This document shows positions 15,801-26,000 of a stretch of DNA of 64,000 nt, piece by piece. Within the stretch, counting starts at the first letter, position 1, and every line of letters starts with the position of its first letter. A program made the translations under genes and the position numbers. The DNA is from Trichoplax sp. H2 (taxonomy: Eukaryota; Placozoa; Uniplacotomia; Trichoplacea), in the NCBI GenBank assembly GCA_003344405.1, contig NOWV01000111.1:1-64000 (forward strand), given 5' to 3'. The notes under the pieces were generated by a model. That model did no database searches. It was given only the letters and a program-made list of their open reading frames with translations, and was not told the origin of the DNA.

Positions 15801-15926
15801 TTTAAAGAAGTCGAATTTGGATATTCCGATACGGTTACTAATATTAGCGGTCAAACTGTTAAGCATGGACTGCATCATATCACCCCTAGGCGCAATGATC
15901 CATCTTCTATTACTAACATTCATTAA
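809..15926 (+). CDS. Giant leucine-rich-repeat G-protein-coupled receptor (LGR/relaxin-receptor type), 5'-partial
   Basis: Cell-surface receptor with an LRR ectodomain and a rhodopsin-type seven-helix C-terminus. I count 46 LRR exons, each flanked by AG and GT and all starting with one base that completes a codon split 2+1 (usually Leu). Exons: 809-880, 1351-1422, 1594-1665, 1948-2019, 2122-2193, 3044-3115, 3228-3299, 3408-3479, 3567-3638, 3782-3853, 3951-4022, 4753-4824, 4897-4971, 5092-5163, 6221-6298, 6522-6593, 6709-6780, 6901-6972, 7103-7174, 7370-7441, 7516-7587, 8269-8340, 8433-8507, 8780-8848, 8999-9061, 9197-9268, 9701-9781, 9883-9954, 10078-10143, 10254-10325, 10476-10547, 10678-10749, 10894-10965, 11423-11494, 11791-11862, 11962-12033, 12181-12252, 12399-12485, 12589-12660, 12792-12911, 13017-13091, 13254-13331, 13484-13555, 13696-13770, 13901-13972, 14076-14147, then 14597-15926. 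Most fit LxxNxIxxIxxxxFxxLxxLxxL. Ligand unknown. The LRR exons could also be shared by more than one transcript. Confidence 0.85.
5581..6194 (+). mobile_element. Non-coding inverted-repeat element, copy A (inside a receptor intron)
   Basis: A segment of about 610 bp in the intron between LRR exons 5092-5163 and 6221-6298. It matches 17551-18190 in reverse complement along nearly its whole length. Shared blocks include the stretch around 5630-5670 (GAACCACGTATCAAGGAACG) and the one around 6110-6180 (AAGGATAGGCTAACA). The ends are imperfect inverted repeats of the type ATCAGTGTSACA. There is no open frame for a transposase, so it looks like a MITE-type non-autonomous DNA element; the superfamily cannot be named from two copies. 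Confidence 0.7.
8047..8075. repeat. AT dinucleotide microsatellite
   Basis: Short (TA)n run with one interruption inside a receptor intron. Confidence 0.8.
14146..14590. repeat. Degenerate tandem triplication in the last receptor intron
   Basis: The intron before the seven-helix exon holds three diverged copies of a unit of about 145 bp, near 14146-14289, 14290-14440 and 14441-14590. Each copy opens with a splice-donor-like GTGTAA/GTACAA stretch followed by 'CAAATCAACA' or 'CTAATCAACA', and later has 'ACTGA(C/T)AGT(G/A)TT' or its decayed form. The unit therefore includes the 5' end of the intron with its donor. No coding capacity. Confidence 0.6.
14597..15926 (+). CDS. Terminal exon of the LRR receptor: cysteine-rich hinge, seven-helix domain and cytoplasmic tail
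   Basis: This exon is preceded by an AG acceptor at 14595-14596; its first base completes the codon begun in exon 14076-14147. It encodes about 443 residues to TAA at 15924. In exon numbering, a CC pair at 8-9 marks the LGR-type hinge, followed by TM1 (about 41-60), TM2 with LALAD (about 78-98), C120 and C201 placed for the TM3-ECL2 disulfide, TM3 ending in DRF (144-146) instead of DRY, TM6 with SWMP (273-276) and TM7 with NPYLY (310-314). A tail of about 125 residues rich in Ser/Thr and Arg follows. These are class A (rhodopsin) signatures; together with the upstream LRRs they place it near LGR/RXFP receptors. The frame has no lesion over 1.3 kb. Confidence 0.93.
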
Positions 15927-17550
15927 GATGTAACATGCAATTTTTTCTTATGCTTATTTATTTCAATTTTGCCTTATTTCTGTACTGGACTTGGTATTGG
16001 TTTGAATTATCACTTCTACCAAATACGCATAAAAATGCTTGTACATCTTTAATGGCTATTTACGGAACTGATCAGTGACGTAAAAGGGATGTAATAACAT
16101 ATAATCAAAAAAAGAATTGACAATAAATACAACCGAAGTTCCTCGACATAACATTAGAACAGGTGTCACAACAGCGAGAAAGAAATAAAATTACTAATGG
16201 TGAAAGGAACAATAAATATAATATTTTAACTATTTTATGTTATTTGCACTTATATAACTTAAGATTTTCGCTAGCGAGAAAATCTTAAAGCATGTTAATG
16301 TTAGGCCCATTAATGTGATCGAGAAATTAATTAACCTGAGTGTGAAATAATAATCAAATGTAATAGAATTTAAAATAAGGTTAAAATAGCTTATCATCTT
16401 CTGTAATGCAGCAAGATGCGGAATTTCATCATAATCGTTACGTTATACAGTTCTTTAAGTTTAGTGTTTAATCTTATCATAAGGAAAGATTAATCTAACA
16501 ATATAATATAGAATGATCTTCAACCTTTTCAGCGACTTAGACACTACTCTGCTTTCGCATTTATTCTAGATGCCTGAGGGAAGTTTTATTAATTGATACC
16601 TATATAATCTGCGATTGAAGGATTCCTAGAATTATACTATTCCAAGCTACGTAATCAATTCTATTTCAAAATATTCACGTTTAAGTGCTATCAAATTTTA
16701 ATCTTAAAGAAATAACGTTTGTGCTTCAATTATAAACTGTCCCCGCTTCTTTACATAGATGTAGCAATTATCATTTAGCAAATTTAGAATTATTACTATA
16801 TAAATATATACTTAAGTTTTACAACTACACTGGACCATAAAATATTAACAGTAATTATTTCAATTTGTTATCAAGCAAAATTTCGTGATGAGGTAGATTA
16901 CGATTACCTTATTTATTCCTTGTCATAACTGTAATAATGTTATCTAACTTAGTAGAAGATAAACCTTATTACTACATCAAAAATTGCTTGCTCTAGCAAA
17001 CTTTTCTTAATTTAAGGAAATTGATACAGCCTTAATTTGCAGTAAATTGTACCATCATTTCCATTTTGCATCACACAAGTCTAATGGCTATCAATAATTG
17101 CACTATAAGGCTTTTGTAAAGCTTAAAAACTAATAGTCTTCAGCACTATCGTAGGCAAATCTTCAGACATTCTCTTCTTGACTGAAAATTTTATCAATAT
17201 CACACCCTAATATTAAATCTATGTCAATTCTTACAATAACTATGTGAAACAACTTTAATTTATTAATTATGCCTTACTGAGATTCCTTTATCATAGATTT
17301 TCAAGCTGTATTATATTACTATTAATTTAAAAGCTTTAATAAAGATTACGTCGGAGCACTATTGATACAGAATTTGCTATGCTAAAATGTTTATAGATCC
17401 CGGAAATATCAGGAATATTCTTGTATCTTTACCCAATACTAAAATAAGTATAGCTTGTGCCAGTAATTAAATATGATATAGAGCTGAATCTACTTGATAT
17501 ATAATTGTACTCGTAATTATACTATAGCGGTGATTTTTTTTTTATTATGA
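15927..17550. other. 3' flank of the receptor gene, no gene seen
   Basis: AT-rich sequence without a convincing exon on either strand. It holds the receptor 3' UTR; possible polyadenylation signals (AATAAA) lie at about 16124 and 16186. A short hairpin (AAGATTTTCGCTAGCGAGAAAATCTT) sits at 16261-16287 and could mark transcript-end structure. Confidence 0.5.
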
Positions 17551-18190
17551 CTGATTGTGGCAGTGTTATATACTGTACTAGAGTAGAAATATCTATGTTA
17601 GGATAATTCTGTTAGCCTATCCTTATTTAGTTAACTCCTAATTTGGATATACCGTGTTTTAATATAGCACTGACTTTTTATGACGGTGATACATATACAC
17701 ATACTGAAATTAATAGTTATAATAGGGAAAGCAAATTATATACTTACAATTCGAATCATTGCGATTGTAACTTACTTATGGTAGATTGTAAATTATCGTG
17801 GAAATGTTCCGTGATAGGACATATCGTAATCTGACTATTCTGTATTAGTCATAAGATGTCTATGTTCGTAAATACTGTTGTCTGCATTAAGGAAGCAGTA
17901 GCTATAATTAATATCTAATTTAGTAAATGATTACAAAGTTAGTCGTACTAACTATGACTCATGAACTATTGAGGAAGAGTATATAAATGCAATATATCGT
18001 GTAATAAAGAGGATTCTCAAACTTAGTGTTTAACGTAAAATGCGAGGCGTTTAAGTCTTTGTGTAGACAGCTGGTAGATCAAAAGTGTTTGTGATAGTGC
18101 AGATATCGTTCCTTGATACGTGGTTCAAGGAATTGACTTATTGATCGTACATTACGTTATCTTGTTGTAAAGCTGTTTTGTGACACTGAT
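17551..18190 (-). mobile_element. Non-coding inverted-repeat element, copy B
   Basis: Inverted copy of the element at 5581-6194, lying in the intergenic stretch downstream of the receptor. It begins CTGATTGTGGCAGTG and ends GTGACACTGAT, giving terminal inverted repeats of about 10-12 bp. Small indels and many substitutions separate the copies, so neither insertion looks recent. The short frame at 17643-17834 lies inside the element and has no support as a gene. Confidence 0.7.
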
Positions 18191-18254
18191 TTATGCTGTA
18201 TTTCAATTAATAAAAGTCAATAAAGACCAGTATACTAATTAAAATATATCTGCT

Positions 18255-18675
18255 GTATCCAATAGTGTCACACAACACTAGTGACAAAGTAGTCTATACA
18301 CGCCAATCCTTGCGGAGAACGCCACTTACTAACTTAAGGAGGCGAGATTAGCTATATCACCAAATAATTCAGTTCCAACGACCGAATACTATGGTACAAT
18401 TATAGCGTCACAGATGATGTAGACGAGATAGTCAGAGATTTACTATCATTTATTACTGAAGGAATCTTGGCACCCAAGATTATAGTCTTTACAATTAAAT
18501 ATCAATTGAAAAACTAGTTGACTATCTAACCGACTAACGAACTAAAAAGGAATCTTCAAATAGTTATAGAATCTATGCTTAATACAGGCTAGGAAGCGTT
18601 TAAGCCTTATCTATTGGAGTAAAAATTCTGATAGAGCAGATGTAGTACCATGATACAGTTTCGTGTGTCAAAATT
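18255..18675. mobile_element. Possible diverged relative of the inverted-repeat element
   Basis: Directly after copy B, a stretch starts with AATAGTGTCACACAACAC and ends near GTTTCGTGTGTCAAAATTC, reminiscent of the element's ends. Internally, 18592-18660 resembles 18030-18120 of copy B (GCGTTTAAG(T/C)CTT, then a GATAG(T/A)GCAGAT block). The similarity is patchy and read by eye, so this is a suggestion only. Confidence 0.3.
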
Positions 18676-20003
18676 CAGTCGTTAGAACAAGAAAAATACA
18701 AGTTAAATTAAAACGCCTTCAAATATTATTGTATCTAATAAAAGCATTTAGGTATAAATTTTCTAAATAAATTACAGTGGCTAGTGCTAATTGGGACTTT
18801 TAGATACCGCAGAAAGGCATATACGTTCGGTATTTCGTATAATAAACAGTTCTTATGTTAAATATATACAAACCACAGATCATACAGACATGTACATATC
18901 ATTTATGAATAAATGTGTGCATCCCACGTGAAGGTGTTATTTTTTAACCAAAAAGTCAAGTGAACTTTGCTTAATACATTTGGATATAAGTGAATTTTTC
19001 GCAAGTCACAAAAAAAATATTTCGCTCAAATTAGCACTTCGTAAGACAATACTAATAGGGTGTCATTATTAGCTTAATAAATTGCCATAAAGTCCTAAAT
19101 TTAAATCCTCAGGTTTAATATGCTATGTTACTGTAATAAAAAGAAAAACACTATTAATTTGTAAAATTAAAGTAAAGCAATGCGTTAATTACATGTTTGA
19201 AGCCATTAAGTCTGCTATACTGCCATACATTAAGCATTAGTTGCATTGTTACAAACATTGAGTGATTTTCGTCTATTTACTAACACATTCGAATGTGTTA
19301 ATCTTATAAATATTATTTACCACTATCTAACTGATGCTAGTTCTGTGATTACAACTTACTTATTCATGAAACTAAAGTTTCACAGCACAAAATAAAAACT
19401 TTTTTATATTTATTTATTAATATTGTATGGTCCGATACCCTTTCATAACAATATTACACTCAATTTATCAGCATTAATTCCAATAGCTTAATCATAATTC
19501 TATAGTTCTCTTAAATGAAATATGCATCAAGTGTTTTATGGAAATCTTCAAGAACCTAAGATTATCTCTTTTATTCTTGAAACAGATAAGGAAGTTTAGC
19601 AAATGTATTGATTCCAGCTAATTGTAGTAGTACAGTAAGTGGCTAACATGATGAGATGGCGCACTTGTACTATTTTTATAGAAGACTGTAATAGCAGGAG
19701 GCTATTACTCGGTCATTACAGCAAAGTAGTTTTATTCTCAGCCGGGCGGGGATTGTTTAAGTTAAATATTGTAATTTTAAATATTTATGAAAAATTTTCG
19801 TTGATCTACCATTTACTGTAATAATTTTTTTGAATAGATTAAAGAGGTTTCTTTAAGTATCATAAGCCCTTAATTTTAAAATTAAATTTACTTTTTAAAT
19901 GATTTTGTATCTGCGTATACAAGATAAAATGCAATTAAGGTTAGCAAAAAATTACGATATAATAATCCTCGTTCGCCATATGATTATATCATAATGGACA
20001 TAT
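18676..20003. other. Intergenic, no gene seen
   Basis: No exon with splice sites and a recognisable product on either strand. The 60-residue frame at 19639-19821 has no homologue I recognise and no splice context. The CNK-like gene ends at 20004 on the opposite strand, so its 3' UTR extends into this stretch. Confidence 0.5.
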
Positions 20004-23000
20004 TTAATAAGTAAACTCTTTAATATTTGAATCCAATTTGTTCTCAGAGGGGTTATCTTCTTTCGATACTAGTGCTATTGGTGTTTTTATCGTTAGTTCT
20101 GTAGATTCATCACTAGAGTTAGCATCATGAGATCCGGCTGAATCTGATTCATGGTCTGCATCTTCAATTGGAATATCTAATTCCTTAGTATCGTCATTGA
20201 TTGCGTCTGAGAACAAGATACATGAGACTTATCCATAAAATTGAAAAATTCATTTTTTGAAATGTAGTATTAAACTTACAATTATTATCTGTAACTGCTT
20301 GATTTAATACTGCCATCCATCTACACAAATTAGTAATAAGAAACTTTACAAAGGTGTTTCGAAATCATTTTAAGTACCGTATATTATAATCGTTCAATAT
20401 CATACTTAGTCATTTCTTCTCGATTATCTGCGTTTAAATAACAGATAGCTGTATGGTCCTTGGTGCAAATTTGAAAGGCACTAAATATTGCAAACGACAT
20501 GGGTTGTCAGATCTTAAACCCAGAATATCGTAGTAAAAGCAAGCACGAAAGAAATATACTGACTGCCGCTTTACGCCAGATGGAAGTACAATGTAGTCGA
20601 TAAGAGAAATTTTCTCCAGTAATTCAATCTAAATTAAAGATAGCATAAAATTGGCACTATATTTGCGATATTATTAAAGTCAAAACTGCATTTAGAATCT
20701 GTACGTTAGCTTGGGCTATATTTAAAAGAACAATTGTATCCGAGGACATTTCATAAAGAGTTCACACCTCATTCTTCTTATATACGTATAAATTAGTATC
20801 TAGTAATCGAAACCAGCATCGACACCATTGCTTCGATAAATTAGAACCTGAAAATTATTCAAGGAATCTAATATGTTGGCTAAGTTCGTAACATACAATA
20901 TGAATAATGGCAAAATCGTTGTCGAATTACCTGGTCTTGTGGGCTTAATCCACAGAAATCCAGCTAAATCACTTCGACCTACCATTTCGTAGAAAGTTAT
21001 AATCATGAACAACATAATTACGAATTGGTAGCATAGTTGCCTTTCGTATTTGTGATTAAACCACCTCATCAAGTATTAATATAGTATAAAAGTGTTTCAA
21101 GCTAGAAGTATTCCTAATTTGCAACCAAGATGAGAAAGTAATTTCTTTGTCCTACATGACAAAGAACTGGAATGTCAATCAAACGGTATCCCAATGTTAG
21201 ATTTCATTGGGTAAAGACATAGTAAGGCCCGGAAATTCTTAGCCTACTCTACTAACTGAAGAATCATAACTTGAATAGATTTTAGAGCTTAAAACAGATT
21301 TAGCTATGAGAATTACTTCATCTTGACAATTGATTAAATAAATGCATATTAGAAAATTCATTATTATTAACTAAACTAGTCTAATCCTTTCCAATTTATA
21401 AGATAACTGAATGAATTAACTCCAGATTGCAATTTAACAAACATATGTTAAGGTTATCATACCAGAAGAATTTATCTAAACCTAGAAACTATACTTGCAA
21501 TTTTTAACATATTTAGCCATTAATCAAGTAAAGGCAAATTAGAAAGTCTATAATTACTGACATAACTGCAGCCTGATTCTGTTGAATTTATTATACGTAT
21601 TAGTAAATTAATTAACTCTAGAGCACAGTTCAACAAAAACTGGTGCTATCATATTAGAATAGCTCATGCAAACTTAGAAGCTATGCTTTCAATTCCTAAC
21701 ACTATTCAGATCAATTAAGATGCTTCGGTTAAACAAGTATAACTATAATCACCTCCTCGGTACTTGTTCACTTTATGCAGTAATTCCTGTATAAGAAAAT
21801 AATATTTAAATTATGTACTATCGAAACATTCTCTATTGGAAAATATCCTGTTACAAATTGTTATAGAAAGAAAATTCCGTCGTGAATGTGATGCGAATAA
21901 TATCATGTAACAGTCTCTTTATTATACGTATCTTATTATTTGCAGAATGAAATCTTAAAACAAGTTTCTGTAAGAATTATTTGTATTTTATAATTTTAAA
22001 AATAGCTTTTCAAAAACTAAGTCACTGATTAGCTGTAACTTACATTCTCGGAAATAGCTGAAAAGCTACGATCTTTATTTCGACGGCCTAAATATACGCA
22101 AAATTCATGAAGCGAAATAAAATACCATCTGATATTAGAAATTTACGGCTGAACTATAATAAACTTACCAAATACAGCACTATCTCTCCTATGTCCAGTC
22201 TGTAGAATAGATCATAGGGATTAGCTAAACATTGGTTATAAGTAAAGTAGTATAATATTTCCATTTTTGCAATCATCAGAACCTATCAAATTAATAATAA
22301 CTTAACGCTGAATTATCGTTTACTTACACCGGAAGATTGTCCTCCCCAATCTATTAAAAATTATGATTTAATGAGATAATGATTTTTTAGCATTTACATG
22401 AATTAAAAATTGCAAATGACAGAACATAGTCCGATTACTAGAATATAAACATAGACATTACCCCATAGAGACTGGTTGCTAAAACGCTTCTTGATCTGCT
22501 CAAAAAGAGTTATGGATGGTGAATACAAAACATTATTCACCTCGAATGATAATTTATAATTTTTCTGACAATTAATTAATATTGTGAAATGGTGTCGAAA
22601 ATTGAGTTTACCCTTTGCTTAATCCCAGTAAAACCCTTGCGGTTTTTACCAGGTGAGCTATTACTCCTTACGGGAACTGATGAATCTATAGAAGACAAAT
22701 AGCAATCGGTAGGTTTTATGACAATAAAAGGTGCTTATGAATTGATGATAGCGATATTCTCACTTACTTTTTTCTCCAATTGACGCAAATTCCTAAATCA
22801 AAAAATTGATATTTAGAGATTCGTCGTGTCTGAGAAAAAATTTTAGAGCTATGCTATTTATAGCTAACTTTGTGATCCATTCCGATTAATGGCGGACTTT
22901 CAACAACATCTGCCAAAATGAACGACAATCATCAATTATGTCTATAATAAAATTTTCTCTTTTTCATTTTCAATTAAGCTGTAATATCATTGATAGCATC

Positions 23001-26000
23001 TTGGGTATTAACTAAACTTTAATAATATCAAAAAATCTTCTAGTGCATAATTAATCACTATACGAGTATAGACACTTTCAATACCGTAAGATAAATTAAA
23101 CTAGTAAATTTTATTAGCATGCAAAATCGCTAAACAATTAGGAATCAATACGTTTAAACTATAGTTAAATTTCGACAATTTCAGAAGGTAAAAAATTAAA
23201 ACTTATTAGTAAGTAATTAAACCTTTCAATACCTGCAAATTCGTAGTCGTCCATATCAAGGCTCTTTTGCTCGGCTATTATTAAAGATCTCTTCCGCAAT
23301 TCTATATAAACAAACGTAACATCCCAGCGTGTTTTAGTCATTGTATATTCAAATAATTGCAATACCTAAGCCAGAATAAACTATACCCCGTTCTGGAGAT
23401 GAGTAACGATCCATGCTTAATCCTTCAACAGCAGCACCCAAGGACATTTGGCGTCTAATTCTAGGATTATTGCCAAATGATCGGCTAATAGGTAAAACAT
23501 AAAGCATACATTTATTAATCAAAGAACTTAAAATGGGTCATCCCAGGCATCTTAGGACAATAAATATATGTAATAAAATAATTTCGATAAATACATAGTT
23601 AATGAGAACTATCATGTCCCATTTTACAATTTTATTCAAAATCCAATGCAATGTTAATTACTATACAGTATTACCATAATTATCTTCTCCATTGGATAAA
23701 TGTGCTAAATTATCTTGAGAAGCACATTTACTTATAACGTCTTTCTTGATTTTAACAGCATCTTGCAATTGTGAATGAGAGATTGATGTTCGAAGATTAC
23801 AATTTTCAGGTAGTGCTTTGTCGTTGATGAGCGATTGCTTTTGAATTACATATACTTTAAGAACAGGATATGATTTAATTAATTTGACTACGTTTACTTC
23901 TTGCCAGCCCGCCTAATAAAACGACAAGTTTGTAGTAAGATGTAAATAAATTTAAAAGTGAAATTATATAGTGGCTTCTCGTTATACATTTTCCTATCAG
24001 TTTTTAAAATAGATAAATCTTTAAACTTGTACTAGCTAAAACAGGCACGCATGTAAACTGGTTACCGCATCCCATTACTATGTTGCCGCATCCAGTGCAT
24101 TGCAGAAGAAATTAATTGCTAATATTATAGCAAAAAGTATGCTATGTCTCTAATAATTAATTATTCTTGGCACCATTTAGAGTCACATTTAAATCACACA
24201 AATGTTACGATGCCAAATTACTAAAAGTGCACCACAAGTTTCATGGTAGGGTATAAAAGGACGAGCGAATACTCGGCTCCTTAGGAGTTTGTAATAAGTA
24301 ATCTATTAATTTAGGATAGTAGTTCGCACTCAAGCTAGTGACAATCAGGTTTCAAATTCAGATTACATGTTTAAGTTACATAGTAAAGAATCTTACCACA
24401 TTTTGTTCATTAATTTGAAATACTTCATCACCTTCTTCCAATTCGCTGTTATATGCTGGGGACTTTTAGTAAAATTAAGCGCTTTGTTAGATAAATTCAT
24501 AATTTTATGTTTCTAGAAGCAAATAAAAGTACGTGCACATAACGTTTAATTCTTTAAAAAATTAGTTTACTCACATCAGGTTTAATGCTCTCAATTATAA
24601 AGGTTCCGGAGATACTTGGAACAAGCTTTACCCCCTAAGTATTATATGAGTATATCATGACTTATGGTTTTAAGAAACAATGATCATGTGACGTCCTCAC
24701 AAATATTAATCTAATATTATTTCATGACCGGAATATACCATTATAAAAGTACAGTATTTATCATTTATGTCATACAATCCATGTATTCTTTACCAAAATA
24801 TCATCATTTTTGTTTATAATAGCTCGTTTTAAATTGGTAGGATAAGTTAATAATGAGTAGTCCTTCGTTTCATCCATAATTTTATTGCAAATAGTACTGG
24901 CTTCCTGACACTAAATACAATAGAAATGCAAGGATGAAAATAGCATCAAGATTTACTATCCGGTACACAGTGTACTATGATATTTAATTAATATTGTAAA
25001 TATTCTAATTCAATTAATATTGAATATAGGTATAGATTTACTTCTGCTATAAGGACTTACAATTCTTGAAATTTCGATTTTGAAATTGTGTTGCTGGTCT
25101 AAAAACATAATTTTAATGTTCTGTTAAACGCCATTATGGCCTTCTTTTAAGTTAACGATTAAGAAATTATAAATTTTTTGCAGGGGAGTGCGAATTTGCC
25201 AACCGTAATAGAGCTATGGCTTTATCAATTGATTGCTTAACTTTATGTTCTACCAATAATTACCGAACTATTTGTACACCAAACCAATTCATCTGCGAAC
25301 CTCTTAGCTAGTCTATTCAGTCCATGGTAACCTCGTAATGTAGAAAATGGTGGACTATATGAGCAATAAATAGGGGTTAGATTTGACTACTTTTAATTTT
25401 TCAGTTTATAGAATCCTGTAATTCTCTCAGAATAATAAATTTCTCAAGATTTTAATACAAGCTAGATAAAATTCTTCATAGAGATATTATTTTTAACGCA
25501 ATACTATAGAATAAGCAATCCTAAGCTCGTACTGTGAAATTCATCATTGATTTACCTGTTTAAAATAAAGGCTAATTGTCGAGAAGCTTTAGTTAGCTTC
25601 AAAAAGTGCAGTGCTGAAGTTCGAGGCGCCAAAGTCAATCTATTTAATTTACGGGCTGCAAACAGTGCAGTCTGATTTTGTAGCGTTGATTGCTACGGTA
25701 TCATTGAATTCGAAAAAAGGAAATACACATATTATAGCTATTAGTAATGTTGAAGACTGTATCAAAATAGCTAAGAACAACATGAACGCTTATGAGGGAC
25801 TATTGTCATTTAATAATATAATTAGTACACCGAATAATCTTAAAACGTTTATATGTTCAATTGATATGTGGTAATAAAATCATCTAGCAACATCATTAAC
25901 TACTGTACTCTAAAGTTAAGTAATATAAAGACTGACTCTGATATACGTTAAATGCAGAGCATAATCATCTTGCATATGATTTGCAAGATATAAATAACTA

